From: Megasphaera sp. AM44-1BH
GTDB taxonomy: Bacteria > Bacillota > Negativicutes > Veillonellales > Megasphaeraceae
Reading direction: 5' to 3'
Assembly (NCBI RefSeq): GCF_003467125.1
Contig: NZ_QSFA01000010.1
Coordinates: 35,030 to 99,029 of the forward strand
Length of the DNA stretch: 64,000 nt
Positions 26,781-34,915 of the stretch are shown piece after piece (the first letter of the stretch is position 1; each line of letters begins with the position of its first letter). The notes beneath the pieces are model-generated. The model did no database searches. It saw only the letters and a program-made list of their open reading frames with translations, and had not been told where the DNA came from. The position numbers were made by a program, and so were the translations under genes.

Positions 26781-26809
26781 TTATAACATGAAAGAGGCCG
26801 TTGCACAAA
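26781..26809 (-). promoter_or_regulatory. Probable promoter of the ruvC-to-secF operon
   Basis: On the minus strand, TTGTGC (26804-26809) and TATAAT (26781-26786) are 17 bp apart. The -35 box lies inside the hairpin loop of the upstream gene's putative terminator. Confidence 0.6.
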
Positions 26810-26838
26810 GGGTTTCCCCTCGGCTACCGGCCTCTTTT
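26792..26838 (-). terminator. Putative terminator of the AAA/PD-(D/E)XK gene
   Basis: AAAGAGGCCG and CGGCCTCTTT form 10-bp arms around a ~27-nt loop. Only a short T-run (TTT) follows on the minus strand, so termination may be weak. Confidence 0.5.
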
Positions 26839-26848
26839 GACTCAAAAT

Positions 26849-28510
26849 TTACACTAAGGCAACCCGTTTTCCATAAAAGGCAACGCCGTATTTCCATACG
26901 TTCGTAATGCCCCGGGCCTTGAAATCTGTATCATAGCCTTTTTCATCAATCTGACGGCGGGCTTCCTGCGCCTTTTCCAGCAGCTCATGTGGAGAGTCTG
27001 CCACCTTGAATTCCAGAATGACGCCACACTGCCCCTTCTGAGCCGGATAAATGGCCAGGTCGTACCGGCCCAGTCCGCTTTCCCGGTTTGATTTCACTTC
27101 ATATTCCGGCACCAGCAGTGTCGTCATCCCTAACAGCAGGCCATGATAGAAAGTCTCGTGGTTTGCCGTATCGTATACACTGGCCATTTTCATCAGGATT
27201 TCCTGCAGGCCGTCGGCAAAGGCCTTACTATTCCCGGCCATAAGGTTTTCCATAGTTGTCATCAGATAGGACGTCGTTCTTCCCGGATTCATGCGGCTCA
27301 GGATTTCACTGCGGTAAATGCTGCGGACTTCCCGGTTGGGAATGGCCAATACGTACACCCACGTATCGATAATCAGCCGGCGGGACACGATTTTCAGATA
27401 CCCCGACAGCACCAGAACCGTATACAGCGCATCGGGATTATCCACGATTTCCGGATAAATCGTATTTTCCGTAAGGACCGCCGTCACGGTCTCACCCTGA
27501 ATGAGACGCAGCAGATTATCTTCCTGGACAGAATCGGTCTGTTTCAGCAGTTCTCCCAGCAGCACATTTCCCGACGTATGGGCCCAGTACGGCTGGGGCT
27601 GGCCCTGTTCTTTGAAAAAGCACAGTACCGACCAGGGATTATACATTTCCTGATTGCCAAACTGATACCCATCATACCAGTCATGGAGAACAGGCAGGGC
27701 ATCGTCCTGCTGCTGCGCATGGGCCAGAACCCGCACTTCTTCCGGTGTAAATCCGATCCAGCCGGCATAAGTCCCATTGATGACACTGCTGACTTCCAGA
27801 TTATTGAGTCCGCTGAAAATACTTTCCTTGGCAATCCGCAGAACACCCGTCAATACAGCAAAATCGAGAGACGGATTCGTCTTCAGTGCGGCACTGAGGA
27901 AATTCCGCATGAAAGCGATGCAATCATCATAGAAGCCGTGCTCCCATGCCTGCTGGACCGGAATATCGTACTCATCCAGCAAGAGGACGACAGGCTGCCC
28001 ATGATAGTGTTTCATCATATCCATCAGCCGTCGCAGGGCATCTTCCATCTCGATTGGCGACGCCAGTCCGTCATGGACGCGCTGAAAATACCGCCGTTCC
28101 ACTTGGGAAAAGCCGGTTCCTTCCATCAAATACGTATATTGATCATAGACATCGCTGAGGAGAGAGCGGAACTTTTCCACCATATCCGGCCAGGTCCGGT
28201 GCTTGACGTCCTTCAGGGACAGGAACAGGACAGGACGCCTGCCCTGCTCCGCCATATACGATCCACCATCAGCCCGTTCAATGGCCAGGCCGTGAAAGAG
28301 GTTACGATAATCAGCTCCACGGGCGGAAGCAAGGAAATAATACAACATGGACAAGAACAAGGTCTTGCCAAAGCGGCGCGGCCGCGTGAGCAGCAGCACT
28401 TCCCCATGATTGTCGAGAAGCTCCCCGATGGCCATGGTCTTATCGACAAAGTAATAATTCCCTTCGCGGATTTTGGCAAAATCATCAATACCAACAGGCA
28501 GTCTCTGCAT
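26849..28510 (-). CDS. AAA-ATPase-like protein with C-terminal PD-(D/E)XK nuclease domain (DUF1703 type)
   Basis: The protein has 553 residues. An N-terminal ATPase-like domain opens with PVGIDDFAKIREGNYYFVDKT and a Walker A-like LTRPRRFGKTLFLSML; Walker B is VVLLLDEYDIPV. The C-terminus carries a PD-(D/E)XK signature (RYDLAIYP ... GVILEFKVAD). Such proteins are common, often multi-copy, in gut anaerobes, and their function is not established; a defence or mobile-element role is often suggested. It stands alone between the ruv operon and a MATE gene, and AAAGGAGGGAG precedes the start. Confidence 0.88.
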   Translation of the reverse strand: MQRLPVGIDDFAKIREGNYYFVDKTMAIGELLDNHGEVLLLTRPRRFGKTLFLSMLYYFLASARGADYRNLFHGLAIERADGGSYMAEQGRRPVLFLSLKDVKHRTWPDMVEKFRSLLSDVYDQYTYLMEGTGFSQVERRYFQRVHDGLASPIEMEDALRRLMDMMKHYHGQPVVLLLDEYDIPVQQAWEHGFYDDCIAFMRNFLSAALKTNPSLDFAVLTGVLRIAKESIFSGLNNLEVSSVINGTYAGWIGFTPEEVRVLAHAQQQDDALPVLHDWYDGYQFGNQEMYNPWSVLCFFKEQGQPQPYWAHTSGNVLLGELLKQTDSVQEDNLLRLIQGETVTAVLTENTIYPEIVDNPDALYTVLVLSGYLKIVSRRLIIDTWVYVLAIPNREVRSIYRSEILSRMNPGRTTSYLMTTMENLMAGNSKAFADGLQEILMKMASVYDTANHETFYHGLLLGMTTLLVPEYEVKSNRESGLGRYDLAIYPAQKGQCGVILEFKVADSPHELLEKAQEARRQIDEKGYDTDFKARGITNVWKYGVAFYGKRVALV

Positions 28511-28603
28511 GACCGCTCCCTCCTTTCAAAAAATTCCATATATCCTGTCTATAGTATACGGGAAAGGGCGGACAAAGGGAAGAGTCCTTTCCCCCTCTCC
28601 TCA

Positions 28604-29980
28604 TCAGCGGTCGGCAAGCAGCCCGAGGACGATATGTCTGCGGCACATGCGGTATACGACGGTCAGTACGACGATAGTCACGGCCCAGCTCACAGGATAG
28701 GCCAGCATGAGGGTAACGAAATCACGGTGGGCGGCAAATGCCGTGTAGAGCCAGAGGATACGGACGCCGCAGATGCCGACCAGGACGACGACAGCCGGTG
28801 GCAGGGAATAGCCGTAGCCCCGCAGGGACCCGGAAATGATGTCGATGATGCCGTTGAGATAAAACGTACCGGCAATGCAGAACAACCGCAGCGACCCGAG
28901 CTGCACGACGACGGGATCACTGTTGAACAGGGCAATGAGCGGTTTTGAAAAAAGGAGCACCGGCGTCACCACTACCAGGAGAAACGCCCCTTCTACGGCA
29001 AAGGCTACCTTGGTGATGCGGAAGCAGCGGCGCAGATTCCGTGCCCCGTAATTCTGTCCGACAAAGGTCGTCGCCGCCTGACTGAATCCATTGACGAAGC
29101 AGTACATATTATTTTCTATGATGAAGGCCGCTGTCGAAGCTGCCATAGCTTCCGTCCCCAGACTGTTGAGGGCCGACTGGATCAGCACGTTGGAGAGGGC
29201 AAAGACCATGCCCTGCAGCCCTGCCGGCAGGCCGATGCGCATGATGCGGCGCAGTTCACTGCGGGAAAAGCACATATGATGCCGCTGCAGGCGGATCCGG
29301 TCGGCGGTACGGCACAATAAGACAAATAAGATACCTGCATTGACAGCAAAAGAAAGGACCGTCGCCACGACAACGCCCGTAAGACCCAGACCGAGCACGG
29401 TGACAGAAAGCAGGTCGAGGACGATATTGATCGCATTGGCTGCCACCAGACTGTACAGTGGCGTCCGGCCATCACCGCAACTGCGGAACACGGCCGCTTC
29501 AAAATTATACAGAGAAAGGAACGGCAGACCCAGGAGGAAAATCCGCAGATACAATTCTGCCATGGGATACACGTCGTCCGGCACGGCGAGAATCATAAGT
29601 GCAGGAGACACGATGAGTTCTCCGATGACCATGAGCGCCAGTCCCATGCCCAGAGAAAGGAGAATAGCCGTCTGCACCGTTGCTTCCACTTTCTCATCCT
29701 TCCGGGCTCCCAGATACTGGGCAATGACGACATTGGCACCGAGGGAAATCCCCATGAGGAGCGTCACCAGAAGGCCGATGACAGGCATATTGTTCCCGAC
29801 AGCCGCCATGGCATCTTTCCCGACAAACCGCCCGAGAATAAAGACGTCAGCACTATTGAAGAGCTGTTCAAACATGCCCATAAGCCCGACGGGCATAGCA
29901 AAGAAAAACAATTTATCGGCAATAGAACCATGAAGCATATCCATCCCCTTGCGGGCCTGTTTCCGTTTTGTCTGTTCCAT
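28604..29980 (-). CDS. MATE-family multidrug efflux transporter
   Basis: The protein has 458 residues with about 12 hydrophobic segments in two homologous halves. Typical stretches are FAMPVGLMGMFEQLFNSADVFILGRF, the PVIGLLVTLLMGISLGANVVIAQ region and its second-half counterpart VNGFSQAATTFVGQNYGA. MATE proteins export cationic compounds using Na+ or H+ gradients. The substrate is not deducible. AAGGAGG precedes the start. Confidence 0.92.
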   Translation of the reverse strand: MEQTKRKQARKGMDMLHGSIADKLFFFAMPVGLMGMFEQLFNSADVFILGRFVGKDAMAAVGNNMPVIGLLVTLLMGISLGANVVIAQYLGARKDEKVEATVQTAILLSLGMGLALMVIGELIVSPALMILAVPDDVYPMAELYLRIFLLGLPFLSLYNFEAAVFRSCGDGRTPLYSLVAANAINIVLDLLSVTVLGLGLTGVVVATVLSFAVNAGILFVLLCRTADRIRLQRHHMCFSRSELRRIMRIGLPAGLQGMVFALSNVLIQSALNSLGTEAMAASTAAFIIENNMYCFVNGFSQAATTFVGQNYGARNLRRCFRITKVAFAVEGAFLLVVVTPVLLFSKPLIALFNSDPVVVQLGSLRLFCIAGTFYLNGIIDIISGSLRGYGYSLPPAVVVLVGICGVRILWLYTAFAAHRDFVTLMLAYPVSWAVTIVVLTVVYRMCRRHIVLGLLADR

Positions 29981-30076
29981 AGGGCACCTCCTTTATTCCT
30001 TCCCATGATTTCAGTGTAACACGTTTTACATAGTCCCGCTATCCCGCCGGGCAGTCATCCCGTGTCAGAACAGCGC

Positions 30077-30117
30077 AAAAAAGAGCTGCAACAGAAATGA
30101 ATCTGTCACAGCCCTCT
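30077..30117 (-). terminator. Terminator of the small unknown gene at 30147-30491
   Basis: On the minus strand, an interrupted stem (GCTG-TG-ACAGA with TCTGT-TG-CAGC) is followed by a T6 run. Confidence 0.7.
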
Positions 30118-30146
30118 ATGCATCCTATACGCAGTAGTCCGGCCTA

Positions 30147-30491
30147 TCAGATAGCGTGGAGGATATCCAATATAGCCAGCGCAGCCGTACAGGCCGGGCA
30201 GTCACAATACTTGGCACCTTTGGCCTGAATATCTTTGGCATGAGCCAGGAGGCCTTTGGCCCCTTCTTCGCCAAGAATCTTTTTGGCAAGATCGGAACCG
30301 GCAAAGCCAAGCAGTTCGTCAATAGTAGATACGCCGTTTTTCAGGGCATCGATATATGCCGGCGTTTCGGCATCCTTGTCAGCAGCAGCCAGCCATGCAT
30401 TGGCAGCAGTTTTCAGTTTCGGATTGCAGCTCGGTGCTGCCAGTAAATCATTGGTCTTGGCCGTAACGGCTTCTATCGTTTTTGCGTCCAT
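30147..30491 (-). CDS. Small protein of unknown function with C-terminal CDCPAC motif
   Basis: The protein has 114 residues and no signal peptide. It is helical and alanine-rich with a C-terminal CDCPACTAAL motif that could bind metal or be redox active; another Cys lies at position 22 (PSCNPK). AAGGAGG stands 8 nt before the ATG and a terminator follows, so it is a single-gene unit. The family is not recognised. Confidence 0.75.
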   Translation of the reverse strand: MDAKTIEAVTAKTNDLLAAPSCNPKLKTAANAWLAAADKDAETPAYIDALKNGVSTIDELLGFAGSDLAKKILGEEGAKGLLAHAKDIQAKGAKYCDCPACTAALAILDILHAI

Positions 30492-30629
30492 GAATCATTC
30501 CTCCTTGTAGTAACAAATATCGTCCTTACATCTATAAGCATATATCATTCAAGTTGTAATGTCAATAGTTACATTTTTATTTTATCGGGAAGGAGAAAGG
30601 CCGCAGGCCGGGAAGGGATAGCGGTTAGC

Positions 30630-31080
30630 AAGAAAGTCGGTTTGCTGCGTTGGAAGCCGTCCCCGTGAGGGGAAGGTGCCCGTCAGGGTGGAAGGGGCTT
30701 TATCAATATACTGAGTCCTATTCGTGAGTCCGTTTCCGCGTGCTGTGATGCCGCAGGTTTACTGCGTTGGAAGCCTGTCCGTCGTGCTACTCCTCGGACT
30801 CAGATACTGGAACTCAGATTATGTAAAGCCCCTTCAGACGCCGTTGGCGCCAGCTTCCCCTCACGGGGACGCCATGCTACACGGTTCTTTTAGCCAGCTG
30901 AATATGCTAACTAGCCGGTTTGCCGCGTTGGAAGCCGTCCCCGTGAGGGGAAGGTGCCCGTCAGGGTGGAAGGGGCTTTATCAATATACTGAGTCCTATT
31001 CGTGAGTCCGTTTCCGCGTGCTGTGATGCAGCCGGTTTGCTGCGTTGGAATCCTGTCCGTCGTGCTACACTGTTCTTCAA
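30630..31080. repeat. Mosaic palindromic repeat cluster 3, with a tandem 114-bp block
   Basis: A block of about 114 bp occurs twice with a 278-bp offset (30639-30752 and 30917-31030). It contains the arm GTCCCCGTGAGGGGAAG, the module GTGCCCGTCAGGGTGG, GAAGGGGCTTTAT and the end module GAGTCCGTTTCCGCGTGC. Between the two copies lies a mirror-image half (AGCCCCTTC ... CCCCTCACGGGGACG). No gene is present. Confidence 0.85.
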
Positions 31081-31096
31081 GCCGGCACAGATGCTG

Positions 31097-31147
31097 AACA
31101 CCCCGCATCAGTTTTTTTGGGGGAGGGATTTTCTGATGCGGGGTGTT
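31097..31147. terminator. 15-bp inverted repeat downstream of adhesin 1 (possible terminator)
   Basis: Perfect arms AACACCCCGCATCAG (31097-31111 and mirror 31133-31147) lie about 30 bp past the adhesin stop. No T-run follows on the gene strand, so simple intrinsic termination is uncertain. The same arms lie after adhesin 2. Confidence 0.55.
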
Positions 31148-31178
31148 CTGTTTGTATCAATCAGATAGGATAGTTCTG

Positions 31179-34049
31179 TTATTTGATGCGGCTTTTCAGT
31201 TCTTCCAGTGCTTTCTTCAGCTCCTGGATTTCCTGGTCCTGCCGGGCATCGTTTGCTTTGAGCTGCTGATTTTCTGCTACCAACTGGGCCTTGCTGATTC
31301 CGGCGTAAGAGTTTCCTTTGCCGATTTTGAAGCTGATGCCGGCGTTAAACATGTTTTCGCCATTGCCGAAATTCGTGCCCAGGCTGAACATGGTGTCTTC
31401 ATTGGGACGATAGAATGCGCCGAAAGCTACACTGTTGGCATTGCGGTAATTGCCATAGCCGACAGCGAAGTCCCACTTGTCATCAGGATTGAAGTCCAGC
31501 GGATGGAGTGCTGCCAGAGCAGCTGCACCGGCTCCTACTTTGTTGATGCGGTTATCCAGGTTGGATACACGGTTATTGATGTTATAAATAGATTCCGTGT
31601 TGGCCGCCAACTGATGATCCAAAGCCGTTATGTTTTGGCCAGCCGTATTGTCCTTCCTGATAAAGATTCCGTCCTTTTCGACCCGTGTTTCGTTATAGAC
31701 CGTACCGGCATTGACGGCGTTCGTAGACGCCTGTTCAATCGTCGTGTTGGCTACATTCTTGATGGTCGTATCTTCCCGCAGCGTAACGGTCTTGCTTTCG
31801 TCACCGTCATAGTTGACAGCGTTCTTGGTCGCAGCCTGCAGCTGGTCTTCCGTAGCGGCCTGACCGGACGTAATGTTCTTGGCATCCCAAGTCTTGTTAG
31901 TCAATCCACCAATCGTGCCTTTATTATCCTTGTTGATGGTGACCTTGCCAATGGTAGCGGAACCTGTCACTTCGAGGTCTTTTGTTGTGATCTTATTAGC
32001 TGCTGTAACCGAATCGACGTTCAGATTTTTATTCAGGGAAATCTGATAATTTGCAGCTTCTCCTTCTTTGGCAATATTTTTAACAGAGAGGTTAGAATCT
32101 TCCGTTGATACAATAGTATGCTTGTCCGCAGCTTCGGAAGCATTCTTAATGGCTTCGTCGAGTTTTCCGATGGAAGTCGTGACACTTTCACCTTTTGTAA
32201 CATACTTCGTGCTGCTGTAGTCAAGATTCCCCACTTTGTTATCTACATGATTGACAGCATCCACTACGGTCGTTTTACCTGTAGCATTTTTAATATCTGC
32301 ATTTAAACTCGTGACATCGCCTACATCACTGGCTTTTGCTACATCCGTAATACGGACGGTACTAACTGTTCCCGTCTTATCTACAACGTCCATCGATACT
32401 CCCTGCACTGACTTGCCATCCTTGTCCGTAATAGTACCAACGGCATAATCTCCAGCCTTGATATGTGTATCATTGGCATCGGCTGCAACCTGTTCCATCG
32501 CTTTTTGAATCTGAGCTTCCGTAGCAGCCTTTGTGGATGTTAAATAATTTTTCGTTTTATCCCAGGTCGTATTAGACAATCCTGTAATCACATTTTTCTG
32601 ACCGTCTACAGTCACAGTACCAGAAATAACGGTGGTGGCTTGCAGACTTGTAAGTCCTGTAATATTTTTTGCAAGGCGAATATTCAACGTATTGTCATCT
32701 TTTTTTACTACGCCAATGTTATTAGCGTCAACGGGATCAATCGCTCCTCCGATAATATTAAGCTGTTTATTCAGTTCTCTCGATATGACTTTGCTATTAT
32801 CTAACTGTCCGTCGTCACCAGCAAATGTTAAACCGTCCGTACTTTTAGCCAAGCCGGCCGTATTTAAGTCAATCGTATATTCGATGCCCAGGCCTTTGTT
32901 TACACTCTTATTATCTACTGTAATACGACTGTTTGCAGCCGCTTTGACAGTCGCATGCTTTGCAGCCTCTGTCGCTACGGCATAAAGCTCGCTCCCATTG
33001 ACAGCATCTGTACTATCGGACGTAACACGTCCGGCGGCTACGTTCGTAATAGTCCGTACCGTTTTTTTATTACCCACATTATTACCCACATTATTACCTA
33101 CACTAACAATTCCGTCTGGATACCCACCACTTACACTATACCAGCTGCCAAGATTCGGAATCGTAAGAGACATAACATTGTAATCATTCAAGTTACCCGA
33201 AGCAACCGAGCCTTGGCCCAAGGCAACGGAATTTTCTACTGAAACCGTTGCCCCTGTACCTATAGCAATACTATTTGCCCCACTTACCTGACTGCTTGCA
33301 CCTAAGGCCATACTATTTTCTGCGCCGGTCAAAACCTTTGCCTGATATCCCAATGCCGTTCCCTTAGACGCACCTGTGTCTACTAACGCTCCTAATCCAA
33401 CAGCTGACGAGTAATCAGACAGAGCAGACGCACCTTCACCTACGGCAGTAGCGGATTCCCCATTAGCCTTGGCGAGCGAACCCAATGCGGTTGCCTGCTT
33501 TCCTGTAGCCTGTGCATTCATGCCAACAGCTGTACTGTTATTTTGCTCAGCAAGAGCATCCGTCCCCAGTGCAACATCATACCAGCCAGTTGCCTTACTG
33601 TTATAACCCAGGGCTGTCGAACGATAACCAGCCTGACTTCTATAGCCGACCGCCGTATTATCATCCTGATCATTTCCACCTTCTAAATGAGTTGTTTCAG
33701 CACGATATCCCAATGCTAATGAATGATTCCCTTTTGCTGAAACAAAAGGTCCGATAGCAATCGAGCCTTCCCCTCTAGCTCCATCATTGTTATAATTACT
33801 GTCATTGCCTTCGGCAGATTCCTGGGTTAATTTTATACTATAATAATGGATATTAGCATCTGTTGCAGGGGCCGCCGCCAGTCCCACACTGGTGACGCCG
33901 GCTGTGAGGATGAATGCAGTGAGAGCGGCGACGGCTAATCGCGACGTCCTTCCTCCGATGGACGTCCGTCCATCGGCTTTGGCCAGTTCGGACGTAACGA
34001 CATAGCATTGTTTCACATGACTCCAGATGACACTGTATATTTTATTCAT
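31179..34049 (-). CDS. YadA-type trimeric autotransporter adhesin 1
   Basis: The protein has 956 residues. It opens with an extended signal peptide (ESPR: MNKIYSVIWSHVKQCYVV, then RLAVAALTAFILTAGVTSVGLAAAP). The head (about residues 75-300) is a run of YadA head repeats of the pattern S-x-ALG-x-xA (for example STALGYNSKATG, SIAIGTGATV). A neck (TDAVNGSELYAV), a stalk of repeated coiled-coil/KG-type segments, and the C-terminal YadA anchor (VGAGAAALAALHPLDF, then a four-strand barrel ending FKIGKG) follow. After the barrel there is an extra 44-residue coiled coil. Such proteins trimerise and bind host or microbial surfaces. GAGGAGGG precedes the ATG. Confidence 0.95.
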   Translation of the reverse strand: MNKIYSVIWSHVKQCYVVTSELAKADGRTSIGGRTSRLAVAALTAFILTAGVTSVGLAAAPATDANIHYYSIKLTQESAEGNDSNYNNDGARGEGSIAIGPFVSAKGNHSLALGYRAETTHLEGGNDQDDNTAVGYRSQAGYRSTALGYNSKATGWYDVALGTDALAEQNNSTAVGMNAQATGKQATALGSLAKANGESATAVGEGASALSDYSSAVGLGALVDTGASKGTALGYQAKVLTGAENSMALGASSQVSGANSIAIGTGATVSVENSVALGQGSVASGNLNDYNVMSLTIPNLGSWYSVSGGYPDGIVSVGNNVGNNVGNKKTVRTITNVAAGRVTSDSTDAVNGSELYAVATEAAKHATVKAAANSRITVDNKSVNKGLGIEYTIDLNTAGLAKSTDGLTFAGDDGQLDNSKVISRELNKQLNIIGGAIDPVDANNIGVVKKDDNTLNIRLAKNITGLTSLQATTVISGTVTVDGQKNVITGLSNTTWDKTKNYLTSTKAATEAQIQKAMEQVAADANDTHIKAGDYAVGTITDKDGKSVQGVSMDVVDKTGTVSTVRITDVAKASDVGDVTSLNADIKNATGKTTVVDAVNHVDNKVGNLDYSSTKYVTKGESVTTSIGKLDEAIKNASEAADKHTIVSTEDSNLSVKNIAKEGEAANYQISLNKNLNVDSVTAANKITTKDLEVTGSATIGKVTINKDNKGTIGGLTNKTWDAKNITSGQAATEDQLQAATKNAVNYDGDESKTVTLREDTTIKNVANTTIEQASTNAVNAGTVYNETRVEKDGIFIRKDNTAGQNITALDHQLAANTESIYNINNRVSNLDNRINKVGAGAAALAALHPLDFNPDDKWDFAVGYGNYRNANSVAFGAFYRPNEDTMFSLGTNFGNGENMFNAGISFKIGKGNSYAGISKAQLVAENQQLKANDARQDQEIQELKKALEELKSRIK

Positions 34050-34340
34050 AGGATACCCTCCTCATAGTATAATCATTAATAATAAGACAATGTGACTTCT
34101 TGTTATTATTATACTACAAACAGTTGTTTGTAACAAATAAATTGTTATAATTATATTTTAATACATAATAATTTTAATTTTTATATCTAAATTATTGCGA
34201 TATTATTTATTCCTTTTTGTTTTGTAAAACGACATGATTGTTACCGAAAGCATATTTATTACTATTATTTAAATATATTTATATATTCCAGTCGTAAAAA
34301 AAATCCATTGTAAACAATCGGGCGCAGATGATGGAAAAAC
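34050..34340. other. AT-rich leader region of adhesin 1
   Basis: This stretch is much richer in A and T than the surroundings. It holds the adhesin promoter and an operator-like palindrome but no gene. Confidence 0.6.
34108..34136 (-). promoter_or_regulatory. Adhesin 1 promoter with a palindrome in the spacer
   Basis: On the minus strand, TTGTTA (34131-34136) and TATAAT (34108-34113) are 17 bp apart. The spacer is filled by a perfect 7-bp inverted repeat, TACAAAC-N4-GTTTGTA (34115-34132), a plausible repressor site. The adhesin 2 promoter lacks it. Confidence 0.65.
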
Positions 34341-34357
34341 GTAGGGAGGGAAGGGAT

Positions 34358-34384
34358 AGTGGTTAGTGGTTAGTGGTTAGTGGT
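34358..34384. repeat. Heptamer tandem repeat (TAGTGGT units)
   Basis: About four TAGTGGT units in tandem. The same unit, after the same GGAAGGGATAGTGG lead-in, recurs at 41018-41043. Confidence 0.75.
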
Positions 34385-34830
34385 CAGCAAGAAAGCCGGT
34401 TTTCTGCATTGAAATTCTGTCCGTCGTGCTACGCTTCTCGGACTCGGACTCAGATACTGGAACTCAAATTATGTAAGGACCCCACCACCGCAAGCGGTCC
34501 CCCTCCCACGTCCCCGGGGAGGCATGCTACATTGTACTTCTAACCTGCTAAATATGCATATAGTCGGCTTGCTGCGTTAGAAGCCGTCCCTGCTAAGGGA
34601 AGGAGGGCCACAAAGTGGCGGAAGGGTTCTTATTTCAATACTGAGTCCTATCTTGAGTCCATTTTCCGCGTGTTGTGATGCAGCCGGTTTGCCGCGTCGG
34701 AAGCCTGTCCGTCGTGCTACTCCTCGGATTCAGATACTGGAACTCAAATTATGTAAGGACCCCACCACCGCAAGCGGTCCCCCTCCCACGTCCCCGGGGA
34801 GGCATGCTACATTGTACTTCTAACCGGCAC
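34385..34830. repeat. Mosaic palindromic repeat cluster 4, with a 94-bp direct repeat
   Basis: The block at 34451-34544 is repeated at 34731-34824 (offset 280 bp), essentially identical. It contains CAGATACTGGAACTC, the small hairpin CCGCAAGCGG and ATGCTACATTGTACTTC. The layout (two like-oriented blocks about 280 bp apart, one opposite half between) is the same as in cluster 3 beside the other adhesin. Confidence 0.85.
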
Positions 34831-34838
34831 AGATACAG

Positions 34839-34884
34839 AACACCCCGCATCAGAGTTTGGGGGGATTTTCTGATGCGGGGTGTT
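34839..34884. terminator. 15-bp inverted repeat downstream of adhesin 2 (possible terminator)
   Basis: The arms are identical to those after adhesin 1 (AACACCCCGCATCAG and mirror), with a shorter loop. The ~45 bp from here to the stop codon is also nearly identical at both loci. Confidence 0.55.
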
Positions 34885-34915
34885 CTGTTTGTATCAATCA
34901 GATAGGATAGTTCTG

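Noticed and set aside
30630..31080. CRISPR array
   Set aside because: Repeats are long, palindromic and mosaic, without equal-length unique spacers, and no cas genes are in the window.
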